Positions 15,877 to 25,047 are shown, counted from the first letter of the stretch. The stretch: DNA of 51,825 bases from Streptomyces sp. ISL-36 (GCF_018614205.1 NZ_JAGGOS010000035.1:1-51825), one strand, 5' to 3'. A program made the numbers and translations. The notes: generated from the sequence alone by a model not told the origin.

Positions 15877-17307
15877 TCAGGCACGCGGACGCACCTCGAC
15901 GTTCTCCAGGATCCCGATCGCGTCCGGGACGAGAACGGCCGCCGAGTAGTAGGTGGAGACGAGGTAGGAGATGATCGCCTTCTCGTCGATCCCCATGAAC
16001 CGGCAGTTGAGGCCGGGCTCGATCTCGTCGGGGAGTCCGGTCTGGTGGAGGCCGATGACGCCCTCGTTGTTCTCGCCGGTGCGCATCGCGATGATCGAGG
16101 AGGTCTGGTGCTCGCTGACGCCGATCTTGCCGCAGGGCAGGATCGGGACGCCGCGCCAGGCGGGGATGGCGTGCCCGTCCACCTCGACGGAACGGAGCAT
16201 GAGTCCCCGCTTGTTGCACTCCTTGCCGAAGGCGGCGATGGCGCGGGGGTGGGCGAAGAGGTACTGGGTGCCGCGGCGCATGCTGAGCAGGTCGTCGAGG
16301 TCGTCCGGGGTGGGCGGGCCCGACTGGGTCTGGATGCGCTGTTCGAAGTCCGTGTTGTTGAGCAGCCCGAACTCCGGGTTGTTCACCAGTTCGTACTCCT
16401 GGCGCTCGCGCAGCTCCTGGATGGTCAGGCGCAACTGCTGCTGCGTCTGGTTCATGGGCTGGTTGTAGAGGTCGGCGACCCGGCTGTGCACCTTGAGCAC
16501 GGTCTGCGCGACGCTGAGCTCGTACTCGCGCGGCTTGAGCTCGTAGTCCGCGAAGGCGCCGGGCAGGAGCGCCTCGCCGACGTGGCCGGCGCTGAGCTCG
16601 ATCGCCGCCTCGCCGGCCTTGTTGGTGGGCCGGTGGCCGTTGGAGCCGAGGCTCTGGACGTGGGCGCGCAGGTTCTCGTACTGGTCGGCGACAGCCTTGT
16701 ACGCCGTCTGGGGAAGGGCGAGGATCGTGGCCGCCGTCGTGGCCTTGGCCGTGAACTCCCACTTGCCGTCGCCGGCGAGGATCTGGCCGCCGAAGGTGTC
16801 GCCGTCGCCGAGCCTGCCGAGGAGGGTCTCGTCGCCGTACTTGCCGGTGCCGAGCTTCTCGACCTTGCCGTGGGCGATCAGATAGATGTGATCGGCCTTC
16901 TTGCCGGCGTGCACGATGACCTGGCCGGGCTCGTACTCCTTCTGGACGAACTTCTCGGCCAGCGCGCCCAGCGCGAGCGCATCGTCGAAGCCGCGCAGCA
17001 GGGGCAGTTCGGCCAGTTCGGCGGGGATGACCTCGACCTTGGAGCCGGTTTTGTTGAACGTCACGCGGCCGTCGCCGACCACGTAGGACAGCCGTCGGTT
17101 GACGCGGTAGGTGCCGCCGGGCGTGTGGACCCAGGGCAGTTTGCGGAGCAGCCAGCGGGAGCTGATGCCCTGCATCTGGGGTTCGGACTTGGTGGTGGTC
17201 GCGAGGTTGCGCGCCGCCGCCGTGCTGAGGCTGAGCTGAACGTGGCGTACTTCGGTGGAAGGAGCGGGGGTGGGCGCGGGGGCCGCCGGTTCTGTGTCGA
17301 CCGACAT
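15877..17307 (-). CDS. eshA: Family 2B encapsulin shell protein with cNMP-binding domain (EshA-like)
   Basis: A 476-residue shell protein with an HK97-like encapsulin fold split by a cyclic-nucleotide-binding domain. The N-terminal encapsulin part spans about 1-90, the cNMP domain about 95-215 ([31 protein letters not shown]), and the C-terminal shell part about 250-476 ([20 protein letters not shown] to the end). It heads the operon with 2-MIB synthase and GPP methyltransferase and should form the compartment that holds the synthase. The ATG at 17307 has ACGGAG about 10 nt upstream; an upstream in-frame start lacks a good site. Older annotations call this a Crp-like regulator, which the domain order does not support. 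Confidence 0.92.
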   Translation of the reverse strand: MSVDTEPAAPAPTPAPSTEVRHVQLSLSTAAARNLATTTKSEPQMQGISSRWLLRKLPWVHTPGGTYRVNRRLSYVVGDGRVTFNKTGSKVEVIPAELAELPLLRGFDDALALGALAEKFVQKEYEPGQVIVHAGKKADHIYLIAHGKVEKLGTGKYGDETLLGRLGDGDTFGGQILAGDGKWEFTAKATTAATILALPQTAYKAVADQYENLRAHVQSLGSNGHRPTNKAGEAAIELSAGHVGEALLPGAFADYELKPREYELSVAQTVLKVHSRVADLYNQPMNQTQQQLRLTIQELRERQEYELVNNPEFGLLNNTDFEQRIQTQSGPPTPDDLDDLLSMRRGTQYLFAHPRAIAAFGKECNKRGLMLRSVEVDGHAIPAWRGVPILPCGKIGVSEHQTSSIIAMRTGENNEGVIGLHQTGLPDEIEPGLNCRFMGIDEKAIISYLVSTYYSAAVLVPDAIGILENVEVRPRA

Positions 17308-17542
17308 GGGCTGACTCCGTTTCTGGGACTCGTTCGTCACTCTCCGCGTACAGGTGTAACGCATTGTTGCCGATGTCATATGCACGTGGCGCGACCGTTC
17401 CGGAGCACTCAGGCCCGATGGGGCGCCCCCGCGAGCGCCGTGCGCGCTCCGCCGTCCGTGCGTCCGCCTCCGGATTCGGAAAAGGAACCCCAGCCTCTTG
17501 CCAGGGAGGGGGTGAGGCCGGATTTAATGACCCGAGACGAGC

Positions 17543-17558
17543 GACCGAACGATCGGTC
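17543..17558. promoter_or_regulatory. TetR-type operator candidate before the paaK-like gene
   Basis: GACCGA-ACGA-TCGGTC is a perfect 16-bp inverted repeat 28 bp before the ligase ATG. Similar ACCGAACGATCGGT-type sites are bound by TetR-family regulators of phenylacetate and related genes in actinobacteria. It lies in the 279-bp region shared with the divergent encapsulin gene. Confidence 0.5.
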
Positions 17559-17586
17559 GGACGGTTTGGGGACGGGAGTGCGGCGC

Positions 17587-18879
17587 ATGACGGACCTGCT
17601 GGACAGTGGCGAGCGGCTCGCCCGCGCGGAACTGGAAGCCCTCCAGCTGGAACGGCTGCGGTCCACGCTCCGCCACGCCTACGAGAACGTCGCCTTCTAC
17701 CGGAAGGCCTTCGACGCGGCGGGGCTCTCCCCCGACGACTGCCGCTCGCTCGCGGACCTCGCCGCGTTCCCGTTCACCACCAAGGCCGATCTGCGGGACA
17801 ACTACCCCTTCGGCATGTTCGCCGTCGACCGGTCACAGGTCCGGCGGATCCACGCCTCCAGCGGCACGACCGGGAGGCCGACCGTCGTCGGCTACACGGA
17901 GCGTGACCTGGACACCTGGGCCGACGTGGTCGCCCGCTCCCTCCGGGCGGCCGGCGGCAGGCCCGGGCACACCGTCCATGTGGCCTACGGCTACGGGCTC
18001 TTCACCGGCGGCCTCGGCGCGCACTACGGAGCGGAGCGGCTCGGCTGCACGGTCGTTCCCGCCTCCGGGGGCATGACGGCACGTCAGGTCCAGCTCATCC
18101 AGGACTTCCGGCCCGAGATCATCATGGTGACGCCGTCGTACATGCTCACGCTGCTCGACGAGTTCGAGCGCCAGGGCGTCGATCCGCGGACCACCTCGCT
18201 CAAGGTCGGCGTCTTCGGAGCCGAGCCGTGGACGGAGGCGATGCGCCGGGAAATCGAGGAGCGGTTCGCGATCGACGCGGTCGACATCTACGGACTCTCG
18301 GAGGTGATGGGCCCCGGCGTCGCCCAGGAGTGCGTGGAGACCAAGGACGGGCTGCACATCTGGGAGGACCACTTCTATCCGGAGGTCGTGGATCCGGTCA
18401 GGGGCGAGGTCCTGCCGGACGGCGAGCGGGGCGAGCTCGTCTTCACCTCGCTCACCAAGGAGGCCATGCCGGTGATCCGCTACCGGACCCGGGACCTCAC
18501 CCGGCTGCTGCCGGGCTCGGCCCGGGTGTTCCGGCGCATGGAGAAGGTGACCGGCCGCAGTGACGACATGGTGATCCTGCGCGGCGTGAACCTCTTCCCC
18601 ACCCAGATCGAGGAGATCGTGCTGCGGACGGCCGGGGTGGCTCCGCACTTCCAGCTGCGGCTGACGCGTGAGGGACGGCTCGACGCGCTCACCGTACGGG
18701 CCGAGGCACGGCCGGAGGCGACGCCCGATCAGCGCGCCGACGCGGCCCGGGCCATCGCGGCGGCGTGCAAGGACGGGATCGGGGTGTCGGTCGGGGTCGA
18801 GGTGGTCGACCCCGAGACCCTCGAACGGTCGGTGGGGAAGATCAAGCGGATCGTGGACCTGCGGGGTCAGGATTCCTGA
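17587..18879 (+). CDS. paaK: Phenylacetate-CoA ligase family protein
   Basis: A 430-residue AMP-forming ligase of the PaaK type, which activates phenylacetate or another aryl acid with ATP and CoA. Motifs are the P-loop SSGTTGRPTVVGYTERDL, the A5 motif YGLSEVMGPGV, the ribose-binding RYRTRDLTRLL and the C-terminal SVGKIKRIVDLR with the catalytic Lys. Length is typical. The ATG at 17587 is used; a GTG at 17578 is also in frame and closer to GGGAG. No paaA-E epoxidase genes lie nearby, so the substrate may not be phenylacetate. Its 3' end overlaps the convergent acyl-CoA ligase by 13 bp. Confidence 0.85.
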   Translation: MTDLLDSGERLARAELEALQLERLRSTLRHAYENVAFYRKAFDAAGLSPDDCRSLADLAAFPFTTKADLRDNYPFGMFAVDRSQVRRIHASSGTTGRPTVVGYTERDLDTWADVVARSLRAAGGRPGHTVHVAYGYGLFTGGLGAHYGAERLGCTVVPASGGMTARQVQLIQDFRPEIIMVTPSYMLTLLDEFERQGVDPRTTSLKVGVFGAEPWTEAMRREIEERFAIDAVDIYGLSEVMGPGVAQECVETKDGLHIWEDHFYPEVVDPVRGEVLPDGERGELVFTSLTKEAMPVIRYRTRDLTRLLPGSARVFRRMEKVTGRSDDMVILRGVNLFPTQIEEIVLRTAGVAPHFQLRLTREGRLDALTVRAEARPEATPDQRADAARAIAAACKDGIGVSVGVEVVDPETLERSVGKIKRIVDLRGQDS

Positions 18880-20375
18880 ACCTCGGCGAACCGGTCGCGC
18901 AGCTCGCGTTTGAGGATCTTCCCGCTGGCGTTGCGGGGCAGCTCGTCCACGAAGAGGACCTTCTTCGGTGCCTTGAAGTGGGCGAGCCTCTCCCGTGCGT
19001 GGTCGATGAGTTCGGCCTCGGTGACCTGCTCCCGGGCCACGACCACGGCGGTGACCGCTTCGATCCAGCGGTCGTCGGGCAGTCCCACGACGGCGGCCTC
19101 GGCGACGGCCGGGTGGGTGTAGAGGGCGTCCTCGACCTGGCGGGAGGCGACCAGCACACCCCCGGAGTTGATGACGTCCTTCACGCGGTCCACGACGGTG
19201 TAGTAGCCCTCGCTGTCGCGCACGGCGAGGTCGCCCGAACGGAACCAGCCGCCGCGGAACGCCTCCTTGGTCTCCTGGGGCTTGTCCCAGTAGCCGTCGC
19301 ACAACTGCGGTGACCGGTAGACGACTTCGCCGGGCGTGCCGTCGGGGACCTCCTTGCCGTCCTCGTCGACGACCTTGGCCTCGACGTGGCGCACGGGCCG
19401 GCCGCAGGAGTCCATCCGGCCCTCGTGCTCGTCCGGGCCGAGGACGGTCGCGAGGGGCCCGATCTCGCTCTGCCCGAAGCAGTTGTAGAAGCGCAGTGCG
19501 GGGAGCCGGTCGCGGAGCCGTTCGAGGACGGGCACCGGCATGATCGAGGCGCCGTAGTACGCCTTGCGGAGCGCGGAGAGGTCGCGGGTGGCGAACTCGG
19601 GATGGTTCGACAGGCCGATCCACACCGTGGGCGGGGCGAAGAGGCTGTCGGCGCGGCCCGCCTCGATCAGGTCGAAGAGCACGGCCGGGTCGGGCCCGTC
19701 GACGATGGTGTTCTCGGCGCCGACCGCGAGGTAGGGCAGCAGGAAGACGTGCATCTGCGCGGAGTGGTAGAGCGGCAGCGAGTGGACGGGCCTGTCGTCC
19801 TCGTGGAGATCGAGGGCCTCGATGGCGCTGGCGTACTCGTGGACCAGCGCGCGATGGGTCATCCGGGCGCCCTTGGGCAGGGCCGTCGTTCCCGAGGTGT
19901 AGAGCAGTTGGACGTACTCACGCGCGTCGCGGTCCGTGTCGTACGTGTCCGGCTCGGCGAGGGCCGCGAGGAACGAGTCGTCCGTGTCGCGCAGGGGACG
20001 TACGGTCAGGTCCGCGGGGACCCGGTCCGCGAGCGCCGGGTCGGCGAGCACGAGCGTGCTGCCGGACTGGCGCAGGATGTAGTCGAGGTCCTCGCCGGTG
20101 AGGTGGTGGTTGACCGGTACATGGATCAGGTCGGCGCGGGCGCAGGCGAGGAAGGCGATCAGATACGCGTCGGAGTTGTGGCCGTAGGTCGCGACACGGG
20201 CACGCTCGCCGAGCCCGTACCGCTCGCGCAGCACGGCGGCGCCGGTCGTCACGGCCGCGTCCAGCTCCGCGTAGGTCCAGGACCGGTCCGCGTACCGTAC
20301 GGCGATCCGGTCGGGGACGCGCTGCGCGCTCATACGCAGGACGCCGTCGACGGTGCGGCTCAGGAGTCGTTCCAT
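18867..20375 (-). CDS. Acyl-CoA synthetase (ANL superfamily)
   Basis: A 502-residue AMP-dependent ligase. The P-loop is LLYTSGTTALPKGARMTH; further motifs are NCFGQSEIGPLATVLGPDE, the hinge region GWFRSGDLAVRDSEGYYTVVDRVKD and the catalytic lysine in PRNASGKILKREL. The start at 20375 (MERLLSRTVDG) is chosen over a longer Arg-rich extension. It converges on the paaK-like gene with overlapping stops and is divergent from the penicillin-acylase gene. Such enzymes activate medium-chain or aryl acids; the substrate is not known. Confidence 0.85.
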   Translation of the reverse strand: MERLLSRTVDGVLRMSAQRVPDRIAVRYADRSWTYAELDAAVTTGAAVLRERYGLGERARVATYGHNSDAYLIAFLACARADLIHVPVNHHLTGEDLDYILRQSGSTLVLADPALADRVPADLTVRPLRDTDDSFLAALAEPDTYDTDRDAREYVQLLYTSGTTALPKGARMTHRALVHEYASAIEALDLHEDDRPVHSLPLYHSAQMHVFLLPYLAVGAENTIVDGPDPAVLFDLIEAGRADSLFAPPTVWIGLSNHPEFATRDLSALRKAYYGASIMPVPVLERLRDRLPALRFYNCFGQSEIGPLATVLGPDEHEGRMDSCGRPVRHVEAKVVDEDGKEVPDGTPGEVVYRSPQLCDGYWDKPQETKEAFRGGWFRSGDLAVRDSEGYYTVVDRVKDVINSGGVLVASRQVEDALYTHPAVAEAAVVGLPDDRWIEAVTAVVVAREQVTEAELIDHARERLAHFKAPKKVLFVDELPRNASGKILKRELRDRFAEVQES

Positions 20376-20461
20376 GGCTGGATCCTCGGTGGGCGCAGAG
20401 GGGCGGGTCAAGTACCGGGGCCGCATCGCACGGCGTCGGACCTCGGATACCGAACGGCATG

Positions 20462-20490
20462 TTGACAAAGCAAGCGCTCAGCTGCGTGCA
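20462..20490 (+). promoter_or_regulatory. Promoter candidate of the acylase gene
   Basis: A TTGACA -35 hexamer at 20462-20467 is followed after 17-18 bp by a weak -10 region near 20485-20490. The transcription start would be near 20495, about 35 nt before the TTG start codon at 20532, which argues against the ATG at 20490 as the real start. The spacer contains AGCAAGCGCT, a small symmetric motif of TetR-operator type. Confidence 0.4.
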
Positions 20491-20531
20491 TGGTCCAACC
20501 CGCAAACACCGTCCCTCTGTTGGGAGGCACG

Positions 20532-22094
20532 TTGCACCTTCGCACCCGCCTGAAACAGCTGGCGCTCGCCGGCGCGGCGCTCGCGACCGTCACCGCCTCG
20601 CTGCCGCCCGCGGCGGTGGCCGACTCCGGCGACCGGCACGACCGTCCGTCGGACCGCGGCCTGTCGGCCGTCATCCGCTACACCGAGTACGGCATCCCGC
20701 ACATCGTCGCCAAGGACTACGCGAACCTCGGCTTCGGCACCGGCTGGGCCCAGGCCGCCGATCAGATATGCACGCTCGCCGACGGGTTCGTGACCGTGAA
20801 CGGCGAACGCTCCCGCTGGTTCGGCCCCGAGGGGGCGCCGGACGGTTCGCTCTCCTCGGCCACCCGGAACCTCTCCAGCGATCTGTACTTCCGCGGGGTA
20901 CGGGACGCGGGCACGGTCGAGGGCCTCCTCGCGCGGCCCGCGCCGGCCGGCCCGAGCGGGCAGCTGAAGGAGCTGATGCGGGGCTGGGCGGCCGGCTACA
21001 ACGCCTGGCTGAAGCAGAACCGGATCACCGACCCGGCATGCCGGGACGCCGGCTGGGTCCGCCCGGTCACCCAGCTCGACGTCGCCCGGCGGGGTTTCGC
21101 CGTCTCGGTGCTCGGCGGTCAGGGACGGGGGATCGACGGCATCACCGCCGCCGAGCCGCCCCTCTCCCCCGCTGCCGCCTCGGACACGGCGGCACCCGAC
21201 CCTGACCGTAGCGCCGCCGCGGCCCGCGATCTCTTCGCCGCCGAGAACTCCACGATGGGCTCCAACGCCGTCGCGTTCCACGGCGGTACGACGGCGAACG
21301 GTCGTGGGCTGCTGCTCGGCAATCCGCACTACCCCTGGCAGGGCGGCCGCCGCTTCTGGCAGGCGCAGCAGACCATCCCGGGTGAACTCAATGTCTCCGG
21401 GGCCTCCTTGCTCGGCACGACCGTCGTCAACATCGGCTTCAACGACAAGGTGGCCTGGAGCCACACGGTCACCACCGGTGTCACGCTCAATCTGCACCAG
21501 CTCACCCTCGATCCGGCGGATCCGACGAGCTATCTGGTCGACGGCAGGCCGGAGCGGATGACGCGGCGGACCGTCACGGTGCCGGTCAAGGACGGTGCGC
21601 CCGTGACGCGCACGCAGTACTGGACCCGGTACGGGCCCGTCGTCAGCGGCCTGGGCGCGCAACTGCCACTGCCGTGGACGTCGACGACGGCCTACGCGCT
21701 CAACGACCCCAACGCCACCAACCTGCGGGGCTCGGACACCGCGCTCGGCTTCGGCAAGGCGCGCTCCACCCAGGACGTGCTCGACACCCTGCTTCGCACC
21801 CAGGGCCTTCCCTGGGTGAACACGATCGCCGCGGACTCCTCCGGGAACTCGCTGTTCACCCAGTCACAGGTACTTCCCCGGATCACCGACGAGCTGGCCC
21901 AGCGCTGTTCCACCCCGCTGGGCAGGGCGACGTACCCGGCCTCGGGGGTGGCGGTCCTCGACGGCTCACGGGGCGACTGCGCCCTCGGCTCGGATCCGGA
22001 CGCGATCGAGCCGGGTGTGTTCGGCCCCTCGAAGATGCCGGTGCTGCGCAACGCCCCGTACGTGGAGAACTCCAAGACCATGATCAAGGCGTGA
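20532..22094 (+). pseudogene. Penicillin acylase family protein, C-terminally truncated
   Basis: A secreted Ntn-hydrolase precursor of the penicillin/aculeacin acylase family. It has a signal peptide (HLRTRLKQLALAGAALATVTA, cleavage near AVADSG), an alpha chain and a beta chain that starts at the autocatalytic Ser of MGSNAVAFHGG. Such proteins are usually about 770-800 residues; this frame ends after 520. Similarity stops after PYVENS, where family members continue with N-D-S-x-W-L-T-N-P, and a foreign tail TMIKA and stop follow. Roughly 250 beta-chain residues are missing, so activity is unlikely. The TTG at 20532 is preferred because GGGAGG lies 5 nt upstream and the signal peptide begins there. 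The break near 22075 marks the left edge of the accessory island. Confidence 0.8.
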
Positions 22095-22485
22095 TTATCG
22101 CGCGTCGCTGACCTGCCGAGAGAGACCCCGCCCCACCAGGGGCTTGCGGTCCTCCGCACGCGCGAACCGCTGCTGGTGACGGTCGTCCGGCGGCCAGTGG
22201 AAGCCGGCGAGAGCATCCGCCAATGGCCGCACCAACCGCGCGATCGGCCGAAGAGACGCCGCGTCGACGCTGAGGCCGTCGCGCAACCTGCGACCGGCTC
22301 CTGACCGCCCTACGCCACGCCGACGCCACCGATGACGTCGCGCTCGTCATCGCCCACGTTCGACCCCACCCGCCCACCGACGAGGCGAGCACACCGACCT
22401 GACCGGCCAACCAGCGGCGTCGTCCACCCACCGCGCCTTCGAGCGCCCCTGCGCGTGCCGACCCGGCCACGGGTCAACGGCGTGC
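22095..22485. other. Gene-poor junction with a phosphatase remnant
   Basis: No intact gene is seen between the broken acylase and marR. One plus-strand fragment, 22292-22402 (37 codons), reads LLTALRHADATDDVALVIAH and then stops. It resembles the C-terminal end of SpoIIE/PP2C-type phosphatases (the ...TDDVALLVAR ending), with the rest out of frame or absent. The stretch looks like rearrangement debris. The remnant assignment rests on a short match. Confidence 0.4.
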
Positions 22486-22929
22486 TCAGGGTGCTTCGAC
22501 CAGCGGGGGCTCCCCCATGGGGATGGTCAGCGCCTCGCGCAGGGCGCTGACCGCGTCGGTGCCGATGCGTTGCGCCAGGACGCCTTCGATGACGGTGAGG
22601 GTGTCCCGGGCGCGCCGGTGTACGCGCGCGCCCTCTGCCGTCGGGCGGATCAGGCGGCTGCGGGCGGAGGTGGGGTCGGGTGCCTGCTCCAGCAGGCCCA
22701 GGCCGATGAGGGCGTGCACCGCCTGGTGGGCGGTCTGCCGGGTGACGCCCATCCGGCGGGTCAGCCCCGAGACCGTGGTGCCCTCTTCCTCGAGGGCGGC
22801 GAAGACGGCCGCCTGCCCGACGGTGACCGGCTGCTCGCCAGCGGCCCGCATGCTGGCCAGCAACGCGTCGTCGAACCAGCGCTTGGCCTCGGTGAGGAGC
22901 TGGGGCAGGTTAAGTGCGGGGGCGGTCAT
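22486..22929 (-). CDS. MarR-family transcriptional regulator
   Basis: A 147-residue winged-helix regulator. The helix-turn-helix is EEEGTTVSGLTRRMGVTRQTAHQAVHALIGLGLLEQ (about 46-82), followed by the wing PDPTSARSRLIRPTAEG and a C-terminal dimer helix. It is divergent from queD, with a perfect palindrome at 22991-23005 between them. MarR proteins commonly sense phenolic ligands, which fits control of the flavonol dioxygenase operon, but this is inferred from position. Confidence 0.85.
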   Translation of the reverse strand: MTAPALNLPQLLTEAKRWFDDALLASMRAAGEQPVTVGQAAVFAALEEEGTTVSGLTRRMGVTRQTAHQAVHALIGLGLLEQAPDPTSARSRLIRPTAEGARVHRRARDTLTVIEGVLAQRIGTDAVSALREALTIPMGEPPLVEAP

Positions 22930-22990
22930 GGTTCCTCAGGGGACGGGGATTCGAGGATAACGAACGTACGGGGACTCCCCCGAGACGGAT

Positions 22991-23005
22991 GTCAGGTAGC
23001 CTGAC
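22991..23005. promoter_or_regulatory. MarR operator candidate
   Basis: GTCAGG-TAG-CCTGAC is a perfect 15-bp inverted repeat, 32 bp upstream of the queD start and 62 bp upstream of the marR start. Position and symmetry fit repression of queD and autoregulation of marR. Confidence 0.55.
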
Positions 23006-23036
23006 GCTCATCGTTCACGTCGCGCCGGAGGTTCTC

Positions 23037-23597
23037 ATGACCATGGAGTTCGCCCGTCCCAGCCGCCCGCGGTCGCACATCCCGGCCGAGCCCGGGAAGC
23101 CGTACTTCATCGAGAAGGGCATGGGCGACCGCGCCCATCTGTTCACCGACCTGGTCACCGTCTACGCGGGCGGCGAGCAGACCGAGAACGCCTTCAACTT
23201 CTTCACCGTCGAGGGCCCCAAGGGCGACCTCATACCCGCCCATCTCCACTCCGACACCTACGAGGTCTTCTACATCACGGACGGCGCGGTACGGCTGTTC
23301 GTGGAAGACCTGGAGGGTAAGCAGTACGAGAAGGTACTCACCGTCGGGGACTTCGGCTTCGTGCCGAAGAACTGCCCCCACGCATACCGCATCGAGCGCC
23401 ACCACAGCCGGGTCGTCGGTGTGGCCGCCGGACCGGGCGGCACCTTCGAGCGGTTCTTCGAGAACCTGGGCACCCCGACCGACGAACTCGGTCTGCCGCG
23501 CGAGCCGTACGTGCCCGAGCCGTCCAAGTTCGGCACCGTACCCCAGCGGTACGACGTGCGGTTCCTGCCCGACCACCAGTGGCGCACCGGGAGCTGA
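23037..23597 (+). CDS. queD: Monocupin quercetinase (flavonol 2,4-dioxygenase)
   Basis: A 186-residue monocupin that should open the heterocycle of quercetin with O2, releasing CO and forming 2-protocatechuoyl-phloroglucinol carboxylate. Cupin motif 1 is PAHLHSDTYEVFYITDGAV and motif 2 FGFVPKNCPHAYRIERH. The metal ligands fall at H69, H71, E76 and H115, the same positions as in the 186-residue Ni/Co-dependent QueD of Streptomyces sp. FLA; the length also matches, whereas Bacillus and fungal quercetinases are bicupins about twice as long. GGAGG at 23027-23031 supports the ATG at 23037. It is divergent from marR and is followed by two small XapX-like genes and a hydrolase. Confidence 0.92.
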   Translation: MTMEFARPSRPRSHIPAEPGKPYFIEKGMGDRAHLFTDLVTVYAGGEQTENAFNFFTVEGPKGDLIPAHLHSDTYEVFYITDGAVRLFVEDLEGKQYEKVLTVGDFGFVPKNCPHAYRIERHHSRVVGVAAGPGGTFERFFENLGTPTDELGLPREPYVPEPSKFGTVPQRYDVRFLPDHQWRTGS

Positions 23598-23602
23598 CCT
23601 CA

Positions 23603-23749
23603 GTGGCGTACGTGCACATGCTGCTGACCGGGGCGCTGGTCGGTGTCCTGTACGCGGTGGTGCGGGTGAAGGCCCCGACTCCGCCGCCCGTCGCGCTGTT
23701 CGGCCTGCTCGGCATGGTCGTCGGGCAGACGGTCATGAGGGCGCTGTGA
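23603..23749 (+). CDS. Small XapX/DUF1427-like membrane protein 1
   Basis: A 48-residue protein from a GTG 5 bp after the queD stop, with GGGAG upstream. It reads LLTGALVGVLYAVVRVKAPT, PPPVALFGLLGMVVGQ and TVMRAL, which is the XapX-domain pattern: two short hydrophobic segments with G-xxx-G spacing and a proline-rich turn. It is probably an inner-membrane peptide. XapX proteins have no established function and are found in nucleoside and aromatic catabolic operons. Its stop codon overlaps the start of the next gene (GTGA), so translation is coupled. Confidence 0.75.
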   Translation: MAYVHMLLTGALVGVLYAVVRVKAPTPPPVALFGLLGMVVGQTVMRAL

Positions 23750-24033
23750 CCGCTACGCGCCGGACCCGCCCGGCGGGGTTCGCGCGCCGGGCCGCGGTCT
23801 CCTTCGCCGTGGGGCTGGTGATGGGCGGCGTGTGCTGGGCCCTGGGGCTTACCGCGCCCGCGCCGACCCTGCTCGGCTTGGCGGGGCTGTTGGGCGTCGG
23901 CCTCGGCGAGCGCGCAGCCACGGCGCTCGCTACCCGACTGGTCCGCCGCCGCACGTGTCCCGAAGCCCCGCAGCCCGCCCGCCCAGAGAAGGCTGCTCCC
24001 CAAGACGCCTCCGTTCCATCCCGCCCTCATTGA
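23746..24033 (+). CDS. Small XapX-like membrane protein 2
   Basis: A 95-residue protein starting at a GTG that overlaps the preceding stop by 4 bp. The hydrophobic core repeats the XapX plan (FAVGLVMGGVCWALGLTAPA, then PTLLGLAGLLGVGLGE) and is followed by a charged tail (ATRLVRRRTC...). It looks like a second, diverged copy of the first XapX protein. Two adjacent copies suggest a hetero-oligomeric membrane component. Role unknown; the link to flavonol breakdown is by operon position. Confidence 0.65.
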   Translation: MTATRRTRPAGFARRAAVSFAVGLVMGGVCWALGLTAPAPTLLGLAGLLGVGLGERAATALATRLVRRRTCPEAPQPARPEKAAPQDASVPSRPH

Positions 24034-24135
24034 TGCACAAGCGCAGGCCCGCGCCCACGCCGACGACGCCACCTGGCGGTTCCTCAACACCTTCGACACC
24101 TACCCGTAGACCGCCCGGCCTGGAAAGAGGCATCC

Positions 24136-25047
24136 ATGTCACTGACGCCCGATCTCGCCGCATTCCTAGCCCCGCCCGCCCCCGCGCAGCTGCCACTCCC
24201 GCCCGCCGCGCACCCCGAGCCGGGTGTACGGCTGCTGCGCGGCGTCCCGTACGCCTACCGTGCGGGCGTCCGCCCCCTCGAACTCGACCTGTGGCTGACC
24301 GACGAGCGGCAGGCCCCGCTGCCGGTCATCCTCTACATCCACGGCGGCGGCTGGCGTGCGGGCACGCGTACGGAGATGGGGCCGGCCTTCCGCCACTGGC
24401 GTCCTGACCCCTTCACGCGTCTCGTGCAGGCCGGGTTCGCCGTCGCCAGCCTCGACTACCGGCTCAGCGGCGAGGCCGTCTACCCGGCCCAGTTGGAGGA
24501 CGTCACCGCTGCCCTGACCTGGCTGTACGCACGAGCTGACGAACTCGGCCTGGACATGGGCCGGACTGTGTCGTGGGGCGAATCCGCAGGTGCCCACCTC
24601 GCCGCCCTGCTCGCCCTCACCGCACCGGTGAGCGGCTGCGTCGCCTGGTACGGGCCCACCGATCTGACCACCCTGCCCGGCCAGTCCCGGCCCGGCGCCT
24701 ACGACGCTGCCGACCCCACCACCCGCGAGGCCCTGCTGATCGGAGCGGCGATCAGCGAGGCGCCCGACCGTGCCCGCGCCGCCAGCCCGGTTACGCACGT
24801 CACCGCCGACGCGCCGCCGTTCCTCATCCTCCACGGCACCGACGACGCGCTCATCCCCGTTGCCCAGGGCGAGCAGCTCGCAGCCGCCCTGCGCGAGGCG
24901 GTCGGCCACGTCGACTTCCGACCCGTCCCCGGCGCGGACCACGGTTGGGCGGGCCTGCCGGACGAGGACGTCGAGCGGTGCTTCGTCGCCTCCCTGGACT
25001 TCGCCCGCACCTGCGCCGCAGGCCCGCGCTCACCCGCACGCCCCTAG
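24136..25047 (+). CDS. Alpha/beta-hydrolase (HSL/carboxylesterase type)
   Basis: A 303-residue esterase-like enzyme. The oxyanion-hole motif is YIHGGGWR (HGGGW at 69-73), the nucleophile is Ser150 in WGESAGAH, and Asp237 (HGTDDALIP) and His269 (GADHGW) complete the triad. No signal peptide is seen, so it acts in the cytoplasm. It is 102 bp downstream of xapX2 in the queD direction. A good candidate role is hydrolysis of the depside made by QueD into protocatechuate and 2,4,6-trihydroxybenzoate; this is inference from context. The family is broad, and the natural substrate could be another ester. Confidence 0.85.
   Translation: MSLTPDLAAFLAPPAPAQLPLPPAAHPEPGVRLLRGVPYAYRAGVRPLELDLWLTDERQAPLPVILYIHGGGWRAGTRTEMGPAFRHWRPDPFTRLVQAGFAVASLDYRLSGEAVYPAQLEDVTAALTWLYARADELGLDMGRTVSWGESAGAHLAALLALTAPVSGCVAWYGPTDLTTLPGQSRPGAYDAADPTTREALLIGAAISEAPDRARAASPVTHVTADAPPFLILHGTDDALIPVAQGEQLAAALREAVGHVDFRPVPGADHGWAGLPDEDVERCFVASLDFARTCAAGPRSPARP

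Noticed and set aside
15877..17307. Crp-type transcription factor controlling the 2-MIB genes
   Set aside because: The cNMP domain is inserted in an encapsulin fold and no helix-turn-helix is present, so it is a shell protein, not a DNA-binding regulator.
15478..17586. Long plus-strand upstream extension of the paaK-like frame
   Set aside because: It runs antisense to 2-MIB synthase and the encapsulin gene. The real ligase begins at 17587, where family similarity starts.
24034..24126. Short plus-strand frame reading [17 protein letters not shown] and ending FLNTFDTYP
   Set aside because: It may be the tail of a lost hydrolase gene, but it has no start or domain and is too short to support.
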